Shown: positions 16,893 to 23,903 of the stretch, piece by piece | Layout: each line of letters begins with the position of its first letter | Numbering within the stretch: position 1 is the first letter of the stretch | DNA from: Hyphococcus sp. | Lineage (GTDB): Bacteria; Pseudomonadota; Alphaproteobacteria; Caulobacterales; Parvularculaceae | Reading direction: 5' to 3' | DNA: 64,000 nucleotides | Assembly (NCBI GenBank): GCA_021776335.1 | Contig: JAJFGB010000004.1 | Location: forward strand, 62,001-126,000 | Made by a program: the position numbers and the translations under genes | The notes under the pieces: model-generated | The model's database searches: none | What the model was told of the DNA's origin: nothing | The model's input: the letters and a program-made list of their open reading frames with translations, nothing else

Positions 16893-17735
16893 TCAGTCCA
16901 CAGATTTGTAAATTGTCAGCGCGCCGGGCAGACGCATCGTTCCCTCATCAGCAATGACGAGTGCGCCTGATGGCATGATTGCTATTCCCTCAGCCTGGGG
17001 GTGGGCCGCGGGCGCAAGGGTCTTCTTGAGGAGCAATGTTCCGTCCGCGCGCACATTCAAGAAAAGCTGGTTGCGCGCAGACAGAATAAAAAGGCTTTCG
17101 TTCTGTTCACGCCATTCGATTGCAGACGGCCTAAATTTTTTACGCTCCTCCGACGTCAGCATTTCCGACAATGATAGATTAAGCCACGGTGCGCGCACTG
17201 GGGTTCGTTCATCGACGCTCCATTTGAAAACCAGAAGGCCGCCTTCCAGCGCCGGTTGATGTGATGTCTTACATATCAACAAAAACTCTGCAGGCTCTGG
17301 GCCTGGTGTGATCCCTTCAACCTCACAGAATTCCCCAGCGCCCGTGTCAAAAATATTATAGCGCACGCGGCCACGATGAGCGCCGATCGGCGCCTCAAAG
17401 ACAAGGCCTGTGCTGGTGACGAGATAGATGCGCCCATCGACGGCTGCGACGCCTTCAAAATCGGCCTTCACGGTCGGGTCGCCGAGCGCGAAGGCCGCGG
17501 TGACGGCGCCATCGGTCAGCCCTATTTCATAGATGATGCCATGTTCATCATTATGTGCGTATACGGAATTTTCAGACGCGGCGGCAAGACCGGATATCTC
17601 TGTAAGGCCGCGAGCCATTTGAAAATGAGCGCTGACGTCATCGAATTGAAACGATTGCTCCTGCGCAGACACATCAGGACAAAATGCGCAAAACGCCCAA
17701 AACACTGCCAGCGCTGATCCTATCGGCCGCATCAC
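16893..17735 (-). CDS. SdiA-regulated-like exported beta-propeller protein
   Basis: A 280-residue protein with a signal peptide (cleavage near DVSAQ, residue 24-25). It has the pattern of the SdiA-regulated/SMP-30-like propeller: ARGLTEISGLAAAS, then YAHNDEHGIIYEI, KADFEGVAAVDGRIYLVTS, and finally HPQAEGIAIMPSGALVIADEG. These blades resemble phytase- and lactonase-like propellers, but I see no reliable active site. Its start overlaps the stop of the DUF4956 gene (ATGA), so the two form an operon. It is convergent with the CotH-like gene, with 65 bp between the ends. Confidence 0.7.
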   Translation of the reverse strand: MMRPIGSALAVFWAFCAFCPDVSAQEQSFQFDDVSAHFQMARGLTEISGLAAASENSVYAHNDEHGIIYEIGLTDGAVTAAFALGDPTVKADFEGVAAVDGRIYLVTSTGLVFEAPIGAHRGRVRYNIFDTGAGEFCEVEGITPGPEPAEFLLICKTSHQPALEGGLLVFKWSVDERTPVRAPWLNLSLSEMLTSEERKKFRPSAIEWREQNESLFILSARNQLFLNVRADGTLLLKKTLAPAAHPQAEGIAIMPSGALVIADEGTMRLPGALTIYKSVD

Positions 17736-18394
17736 TTGATCTCAGCCGGCTCGCTGTCTTCGTCCACGGTGCGAGCCTTGGCGTGCGTTCTCCGCATATA
17801 GCGATGGGAGCCTTTTCTCGCGCCAAAATCAGTGGCCCACAAAACCAGAAAACAGAAATTAAACGCCATCGACATGATGACGGCTATTTCCATAGCGCCA
17901 ATCCCGGCGGCAAGCCCAATACCAATCGCCAGTAGAATATATAAGGCATCCCCGGAGCTCTTCAGCGTATTGCGAAAGCGAACGCCCCCAACAATCCCGG
18001 CCAAGCTGAATGCAAGCGCAAGCGAATTGTGAACAATAATAACGATGCTGGTCACAGCGATTGGCAGTAGCAAGATCGTTTCCACAAGAGACTGATCATA
18101 TTCATCGCGATTGCGGATCGCCATATAAGTCCACGACACCGGCAAGACTGTCATGATGGCGCCGATCACAGCGATCACTAACCAAACCAGACTATCGCCG
18201 AGATTGGATACGCGCGTCGCGCCAATTTCAATCGACTCGAAAGGATCACCACCCGGCCCGCTCAATAATGTTTCAGCGCCGCCGATCGGCAAAAACTCTT
18301 CAAGGCCCGGAAACAGCTTCACGCCCGCAAACACCACAGCGCTCACGGTGAAATAATATATCGCCAGCCGAAAAAAAAGATGGGCTACCCGCAT
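17732..18394 (-). CDS. DUF4956 membrane protein
   Basis: A 220-residue integral membrane protein with an N-terminal helix, then three or four closely packed hydrophobic helices between about residues 65 and 185. The run LAFSLAGIVGGVRFRNTLKS is the signature of DUF4956. A GGGGA site precedes the ATG. DUF4956 genes are known to co-occur with CotH-like and VTC-type polyphosphate polymerase genes; here a CotH-like gene lies on the facing strand and no VTC gene is visible. The basic tail (RRTHAKARTVDED) is cytoplasmic by inference. Function is unknown. Confidence 0.75.
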   Translation of the reverse strand: MRVAHLFFRLAIYYFTVSAVVFAGVKLFPGLEEFLPIGGAETLLSGPGGDPFESIEIGATRVSNLGDSLVWLVIAVIGAIMTVLPVSWTYMAIRNRDEYDQSLVETILLLPIAVTSIVIIVHNSLALAFSLAGIVGGVRFRNTLKSSGDALYILLAIGIGLAAGIGAMEIAVIMSMAFNFCFLVLWATDFGARKGSHRYMRRTHAKARTVDEDSEPAEIK

Positions 18395-18508
18395 AATTTC
18401 CCCGCATGGCGCCAGCTTATTCGGCGCATTCCAGACGAGTGCTGAACATAGGCTGATGCGGGATCAAGCGCAAAGGGCGGGGCTTAGGGGGCAGCGTGGG
18501 CGACAGCG

Positions 18509-21500
18509 CTAAAATTCAGCTTTAACGCCCGCAAAAAACCGGCGGCCAATGGGGTCATAATGTTCGAAGTAAAACCCGTTCGGCGCGCCTGCGACGATCG
18601 GAATATCGCGGTCAAACAGATTTTCAGCGCCTGCGTAAATGATCGCATGATCGCCAGCACGCCATTGCACCGCCATATCCACATAGGTCACGGCAGGGGC
18701 CTGAACCGACGGATCATCAACCATAAAGCTGACCGCCTTGCCGCGACGGCGCACTGTCCATACGGTTTTGAGCGTATCAGTGCCCAGGCTTGCTGTTGCG
18801 TGTATCTGATGCCGCGGAAATGCAATGAGCCCTTCTCCGATTCTTTCTTCATCATCCAGCAGTTCTTGAGTCCGTACACGGTGAATATATGTATAGAGAA
18901 CATCCAGCGCGAACATATTCACCAAAGGGACACCATCAAACTCAGCCAAATATTGAAGACGCGCATCCAATCCGCTCGTCAGCAACATACCGCTGTTTAC
19001 CAGCGTTGTTTCAACTTCAGTGATTTGTCGCGTAACATTGTCGCGCTGTATAAAGCGACGCCCAGTAACCGGGTTAACGCCGCAAAGGAAATCCTGGAGC
19101 CCGACGCTGTTATAGCATTTGTTAAGCGCGCCCTGGACGTTAAAAGACGCAGCGGCGTCCGTGACCCGGTGACGGCGCCAATCAGCGCTGAGCGTTAATA
19201 TGCCAGGCGTTTCAGGAATGAGCGCGTGAATATCCGCGCTGACGCCAAACAACCGAGAATTTACCCGCTCTTCCTGCAACGTTGGATTGCCTGTATATTC
19301 TTCGAAAGTCAGCTCATTCGTCTGGACAAAACCCGGGCCGACGCCCAACCCCTTTGAAGACATACAATTCGTTGCAACTTCGCCAGTAAGGGCGCCAAAA
19401 CTTGTATCGCAAGGATCAAAAAACACACGATTGAGGTTTGGGCCGGCGGCGAACTGCTCCATGACATTAGGCGCCCGCCCACCGCGAAATACATTGGCGT
19501 AGAACTCCACACCATCGATCGGCGACCAGCGCGTGTTACCGCTAAGGCTGGAAAACTCACTGATGCCTTGCCTGATCGTGAGCCTATAGGCGCCGCCTAT
19601 TTCAAATAGCCGCGTCCAGGGGGCGTCGACGACGACCGGGAATATCCCGTTCACATAGGCTTCGGTGAGCGCAATTTTTCCGAACGAACCCGGTATGGAG
19701 AATTCGCCCAGCCCAACACCGTCACCGGAAGACAGAAATACATCTTCCAGCCGTTCACGTCTGTGTTCGAGCCCGGCGGTGAGGTACCCTTGTTCATCTC
19801 CACGTTCATATATCGGCCCACTAAATGTTATTTGCGCAATCTGCTCTCGCGTTTTGATCACGCGCTCACGTGGATCAGCAAGAATAAATGCTGCCTGTTC
19901 AGGCGTGATCATTGAGGCGGCAAATATGTTGATCGGCGAGCAGGCGGCTACAGCTGCACAAGCTGTCGCATCAATTGCAGTCGCCAAACGGGCGGCGTCG
20001 GCGATACCCGTTGCGGTGTCCAGTGTTCGGTTGACGCCATATTGGTAGGAAACATCATATCGCCATTCCCCGCCCAGCGAACCTTCAATGCCGCCTGCGA
20101 CCTGAAAAGTTCGCCTGTCGATTTCCCGCCGCCGCGGGCCAAGCTCAACAAATCGGCGCTCCAGTAAAAACCCTGAAATCGGCGCGCCCGCTAAGGCCTC
20201 CGCTTGAGACAATAAGCCGGCCGGCGCCAGAGGATCGCTCGCCGATACAAATATACCGTCGCCATATGAAGTATTTGTTCCCCGGAAAATCGAGACCGGC
20301 GCCGACGCAATTTGTGTTGAGACTTTTGTGTTCGCAACATGAACTTCCGCATAGGCAGTATGAGACGACGAGATGTCGTATGCGCCTGTACCATAACCAA
20401 TCACACGCTCTATCTCGGGCAGAGCAGAAAAATCCGTCAGCCAATTGTAAAGTTGATCAACCCGGCCCTCAAATGGCTCAAAACTAAGCCCATCCGGCGC
20501 AATCGCCTGCCGATCAGAACCGCTAAAAGACACCGTGCCGCCTGATTGCGTGACGACGCCTGCAAGGCGTGGGTTGGGTGTGAAGCTACTGCCGCCGAAA
20601 CCTGGCGCGAAGTCGGCGTCAACGCTAAACCCGCTCTGGTGGCCATTTAATGCAAAGCCGTAAGGCGACGACAGATGCGATCGTTCTTGCGCTAATAGCG
20701 AAGGCTCTGACGCGAATGTTGCACCAAGTGCAATGCGGCCGCGATCATCATTAAATCGCGTGCCGCCCAGCAGCGAAACGGAATATTCTTCGGCGTCGCC
20801 CCGGTCCGAAACACCGCCGTCAAAAGTGATAGCGACACCATCGATATCCTCACGCGTAACAATGTTCACGGCGCCGGCGACAGCTTCCATGCCAATCGCC
20901 GCGCCCGCGCCCTGATTGACCACCTCGATTCGATCAACAAAAGGCGCCGGGATCGAGTTGAGATCAACGCCCAGCGTTGTACCATTGCCGCCGCTGGTGC
21001 GGATATAGCGTCGGCCATTGACCAGCACCAGTGTTCGCTCCGGCCCGAGCCCTCGCAAATCCGCAAGGTTAAGCCCGCCCGATGAAAGCAGCAAAGCTGT
21101 ATTAGCTGATGACACCGATGAGACCGTGGCCGGCAGCTCAAATATAGGTTCCGCAATATTGAGCGCCCCATTGAGGCGCATCTGTTCGCCGTCAAGAGTA
21201 TAGAGCGCACGCGTACCTGCTAGATGGCTCGGTGCGCGGTAACTCGCGGTGACAATGATTTCGTCGCGGAGCGGTCGCTCTTCGTTGTCATACCTGTTTG
21301 CGTCTGGAACGCGCTCAACATGATCGTTTGCGTCCAAAAGATCGGTAACAATAACCCAAGTGTGGCTGTTCACCTGTCTATAGTGAAGGCCAGCATCCGC
21401 CAATAAAATCGTCATGGCTTCATCCGCCGTATAGGCACCTGACACAGCCGGTGACTGGCGCCCCCCAACAAGCCTGTTGTCGAAAATGACGGAAATGCCT

Positions 21501-21682
21501 GACTGTGCCGAAAATGTTGTCAGCGCTTCAGCGAGATCACCTGCCGCGAACTGAAATTCAGTTTCACCGACGGCAAGCTCATCCGACGCATCAGCATCGG
21601 CAACCAGCACAAATATGCTCGCCAGCGCCACGCAAATCATCGCGCGCAAAAAGCAGCATATGTCAGTGCAACGATTAACCAT
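18509..21682 (-). CDS. TonB-dependent receptor with STN signalling domain
   Basis: A protein of about 1057 residues. After a signal sequence (about residues 1-33) comes a secretin/TonB N-terminal (STN) domain: FAAGDLAEALTTFSAQSG to HTWVIV. This is followed by a plug domain (ADLRGLGPERTLVLVNGRR, NSIPAPFVDRIEVVNQG) and a large barrel ending in FFAGVKAEF. STN domains interact with FecR-type anti-sigma factors, and fecR lies directly upstream. The exact start is uncertain: the ATG at 21682 overlaps the fecR stop by 8 bp, and a GTG at 21724 would overlap by 50 bp. The ligand is unknown; siderophore or oligopeptide uptake are possible. Confidence 0.88.
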   Translation of the reverse strand: MVNRCTDICCFLRAMICVALASIFVLVADADASDELAVGETEFQFAAGDLAEALTTFSAQSGISVIFDNRLVGGRQSPAVSGAYTADEAMTILLADAGLHYRQVNSHTWVIVTDLLDANDHVERVPDANRYDNEERPLRDEIIVTASYRAPSHLAGTRALYTLDGEQMRLNGALNIAEPIFELPATVSSVSSANTALLLSSGGLNLADLRGLGPERTLVLVNGRRYIRTSGGNGTTLGVDLNSIPAPFVDRIEVVNQGAGAAIGMEAVAGAVNIVTREDIDGVAITFDGGVSDRGDAEEYSVSLLGGTRFNDDRGRIALGATFASEPSLLAQERSHLSSPYGFALNGHQSGFSVDADFAPGFGGSSFTPNPRLAGVVTQSGGTVSFSGSDRQAIAPDGLSFEPFEGRVDQLYNWLTDFSALPEIERVIGYGTGAYDISSSHTAYAEVHVANTKVSTQIASAPVSIFRGTNTSYGDGIFVSASDPLAPAGLLSQAEALAGAPISGFLLERRFVELGPRRREIDRRTFQVAGGIEGSLGGEWRYDVSYQYGVNRTLDTATGIADAARLATAIDATACAAVAACSPINIFAASMITPEQAAFILADPRERVIKTREQIAQITFSGPIYERGDEQGYLTAGLEHRRERLEDVFLSSGDGVGLGEFSIPGSFGKIALTEAYVNGIFPVVVDAPWTRLFEIGGAYRLTIRQGISEFSSLSGNTRWSPIDGVEFYANVFRGGRAPNVMEQFAAGPNLNRVFFDPCDTSFGALTGEVATNCMSSKGLGVGPGFVQTNELTFEEYTGNPTLQEERVNSRLFGVSADIHALIPETPGILTLSADWRRHRVTDAAASFNVQGALNKCYNSVGLQDFLCGVNPVTGRRFIQRDNVTRQITEVETTLVNSGMLLTSGLDARLQYLAEFDGVPLVNMFALDVLYTYIHRVRTQELLDDEERIGEGLIAFPRHQIHATASLGTDTLKTVWTVRRRGKAVSFMVDDPSVQAPAVTYVDMAVQWRAGDHAIIYAGAENLFDRDIPIVAGAPNGFYFEHYDPIGRRFFAGVKAEF

Positions 21683-22670
21683 TCGGCAGGAGAACGATTT
21701 GGCCAGCGGCATTATTTTCCGCACGAAGAGAAAGCGCTATTTTCAGGGCTTCCACCGTTATTGTCTGATCCTTTAGGTCAAACCCGCCAGTCACCGGTAT
21801 ATCGCGGAGGCCTTCGTCGCCGAGCACGAATTCCGCCGTGTAGTAACGGTTCAAATCCGCAATCACAGCGGATAATGGCTGATTTTCGTAGAATGCTTTC
21901 CCGCGTAGCCAAGACGTGACAGCGTCCGGGTTAAATGTACGAACGTCTTTGCTGCTGCTGAGGGGCGTAATCACAGTTTCCTGACCCGCGATAAGGGTCA
22001 CCGCAATGTCGGTTGTTTTTCGGGCGCCTTCTATCAACGCATCGACCTCAACCACACCGGACAAAACCGACACGATTGTTTTTTCGCTTGTTGCCCGAAC
22101 ATTGAAGCGGGTTCCCAAAACGCGCGCCTCAGCTGTTGTTGATGAAACAACAAAAGGTCGGGCGGCGTCACGAACGACATCAAACATCGCTTCCCCGCGT
22201 GCGAGCGAAACTGACCTTTGGTTATCTGAAAAACTAACTTCCAGAACGCTGTTGGTATTCAATGAAACAGAACTGCCGTCTGCCAATGTGACGATCGCTG
22301 TTTCACCGCGCGCCGTTGCGTAGCGATCAGGTCCAGACTGCGAATTCGTCATGACGCCAAAAAATAACGCCGCTGCAGCAATCGACGCAGCCATCGCTGG
22401 AGCGGCGACAAGCCACGACCAGCGGGAAGAACGCTCATTTACGGAGGCGATCAACTCGTGTTCCAGCGCCAGTGCGGCGGCGGCATCATGGGCCTCCGAC
22501 GCGAGATCCGCGACTTCGATATAACCATCAAAAGCCTCTTGGTGGCGAAGGTCCGCCGCCAGCCATGCCTCGAGCTCTGTCTTGTCGTTCGGCTCAATCA
22601 TGCCGGAAAGCATGCGCGCCGCCCAACGCGCTGCATTGTCGTCAATTACTTGACTTATATTCCCCTTCAC
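21675..22670 (-). CDS. FecR-type anti-sigma factor
   Basis: A 331-residue single-pass membrane protein. An N-terminal DUF4880-like region with RWAARMLSG and WLAADLRHQEAF, typical of FecR, is cytoplasmic and binds the sigma factor. A transmembrane helix lies at about residues 84-104. The periplasmic FecR domain has TARGETAIVTLADGSSV and FDVVRDAARPFVV. The C-terminal 80 residues have DLNRYYTAEFVLGDEGL, the STN-like end found in this subfamily. The gene is 30 bp after the sigma gene and overlaps the receptor start, which makes a cell-surface signalling operon. Confidence 0.9.
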   Translation of the reverse strand: MKGNISQVIDDNAARWAARMLSGMIEPNDKTELEAWLAADLRHQEAFDGYIEVADLASEAHDAAAALALEHELIASVNERSSRWSWLVAAPAMAASIAAAALFFGVMTNSQSGPDRYATARGETAIVTLADGSSVSLNTNSVLEVSFSDNQRSVSLARGEAMFDVVRDAARPFVVSSTTAEARVLGTRFNVRATSEKTIVSVLSGVVEVDALIEGARKTTDIAVTLIAGQETVITPLSSSKDVRTFNPDAVTSWLRGKAFYENQPLSAVIADLNRYYTAEFVLGDEGLRDIPVTGGFDLKDQTITVEALKIALSLRAENNAAGQIVLLPNG

Positions 22671-22700
22671 AACTCGGTCCCTTCTACTCTTTTTGTTGTT

Positions 22701-23288
22701 TCAACTTTTCCGCCGCCGGTCTGGAACTGGCGGAAAGGTCACTATTTTCTCTCCCTTAGTTCGCTCTGCATTCAGTGCAAGGCGCAATTGTTTGAGTGCT
22801 TCGATCATGTATTTTTCAATACTGCTCTCGGAAACACCCATCGATTTGGCAATCTCTCTGTAGCTGAGACCATCAAAGCGATTCATCATAAAAGCCTGTC
22901 GCGAACGGTTCGGCAGCGCGTGGATAGCATTGAGTATCAGCGCAACATCTTCGCGAAGGCTTGCGTGTTTTTCCGGGGACGGCGCTAATGAAGCGACATT
23001 GTGGAGCGCATCGTCTTCCTCAAATTCACTCGGCGTGACGTGACGACGATAAAATCGATTGCGCCGTTTTATCTCGTTTAACGCCAGATTGCCTGCAGCT
23101 TTAAATATCAGCGCCCGAGGATTTTCGACTGTTGCTGTTTCGGCAAACGCCCACACGCGCATGAAGACGCTCTGTGCAACGTCACGCGCAGCGTCTGAAT
23201 CGCCAAGCTTTTTGGTTAACCACCGAATGAGCAGCTTTTCATCGCGGCGTATGGCCTCTTCGATAAGGTCGCGTTGCTCAGGCGCCAT
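22701..23288 (-). CDS. ECF RNA polymerase sigma factor (FecI-like)
   Basis: A 195-residue ECF sigma factor. Region 2 is seen in DAARDVAQSVFMRVWAF and the -10 recognition helix that follows; region 4 in LPNRSRQAFMMNRFDGLS followed by YREIAKSMGVSESSIEKY. The ATG at 23288 was chosen because an AGGTG site is 5-9 bp upstream; the open frame extends 28 codons further. It is the first gene of the sigma-FecR-receptor operon and probably drives its own operon, and perhaps the divergent receptor, once FecR is triggered. Close kin control iron or peptide uptake. Confidence 0.9.
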   Translation of the reverse strand: MAPEQRDLIEEAIRRDEKLLIRWLTKKLGDSDAARDVAQSVFMRVWAFAETATVENPRALIFKAAGNLALNEIKRRNRFYRRHVTPSEFEEDDALHNVASLAPSPEKHASLREDVALILNAIHALPNRSRQAFMMNRFDGLSYREIAKSMGVSESSIEKYMIEALKQLRLALNAERTKGEKIVTFPPVPDRRRKS

Positions 23289-23395
23289 GGACACCTGCCT
23301 CAAAGTCGCGACACGGCTGACCCTTGTGCTGGTCGCCCCGCTGCGCGCAATGCTGTTTTGTGACGTACCCAATCACAACCTTGCCCCGTTACGCT

Positions 23396-23416
23396 GGCAG
23401 GCGAGTTTCGCCTGCC
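23396..23416. repeat. Perfect 9-bp inverted repeat
   Basis: GGCAGGCGA, a GTT spacer, then TCGCCTGCC. It lies about 108 bp upstream of the sigma-factor ATG and could be a regulator site or an mRNA hairpin in the sigma leader. Confidence 0.7.
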
Positions 23417-23598
23417 TACTGGCAAGACTACTGCAAGTTTCACGCAGCAGCGCTCACCCGATCACATTCACAACAGCAGAGCCCGATAAATGGTCGATTC
23501 GTCGATTTTATCGCCAATTCGATTGAGGAACTTGCCTCACCGGTTGTCTACTGTCTGAACGCGCGGGTTACTCCTCCGAGGGCCAACGTGTTTGTACC

Positions 23599-23638
23599 CG
23601 AGAGCCAGGGAGCATGGCAGTGCTTCCTGGCGTTCTCG
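23599..23638. repeat. Long two-part hairpin
   Basis: Inner arms CCAGGGAGCA (23605-23614) and TGCTTCCTGG (23621-23630) pair over 10 positions with one G-T wobble around a 6-nt loop. Outer arms CGAGA and TCTCG add 5 bp beyond a small internal loop. No T-run lies on either side, so it is not an intrinsic terminator. It lies 266 bp before the receptor ATG. Confidence 0.65.
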
Positions 23639-23903
23639 CGCCGGACTTTAAGCGCAATAGCGTAGGTCTAGCAAGGAAAACGGACCCAGCAAGAACGCGG
23701 TGAACAGGCGCGTTTAAGCCTTTGCTCCAATTATGTTGCTTTTACGCAACACCCTCAATCTGCTTACCAAAATGACCTGAGGACCATAGCCCCCTCCGCT
23801 GTCTCAACACACTGGCGGACTGGGCCGGGAGGGGCGCGTTTCTATCCGTGCGTTCGGTTTCCAGCGTCGTCAGCGTCAACATCAAAAAAAGAGGGATATC
23901 CTT

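Larger units (their letters stand above)
23289..23903. other. 615-bp divergent intergenic region with several dyads
   Basis: No protein gene is supported here. It holds the promoter regions of the sigma operon (leftward) and of the second TonB receptor (rightward). Four dyads are visible: 23396-23416, 23599-23638, 23734-23751 and a 7-bp-armed CCCCTCC/GGAGGGG pair at 23791-23834. None is followed by a T-run. A likely long leader for the receptor mRNA is discussed in the findings. Confidence 0.6.

Noticed and set aside
23614-23703. A 29-codon ATG frame within the structured region before the second receptor
   Set aside because: The AGGGAG is only one base from the ATG, too close to work well, and the ATG lies in the hairpin loop. 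It could be a leader peptide but there is no positive support.
23289-23903. A cobalamin or TPP riboswitch before the receptor
   Set aside because: I looked for the conserved B12-box and the CTGAGA/ACCTGA-type TPP elements and did not find a convincing set.
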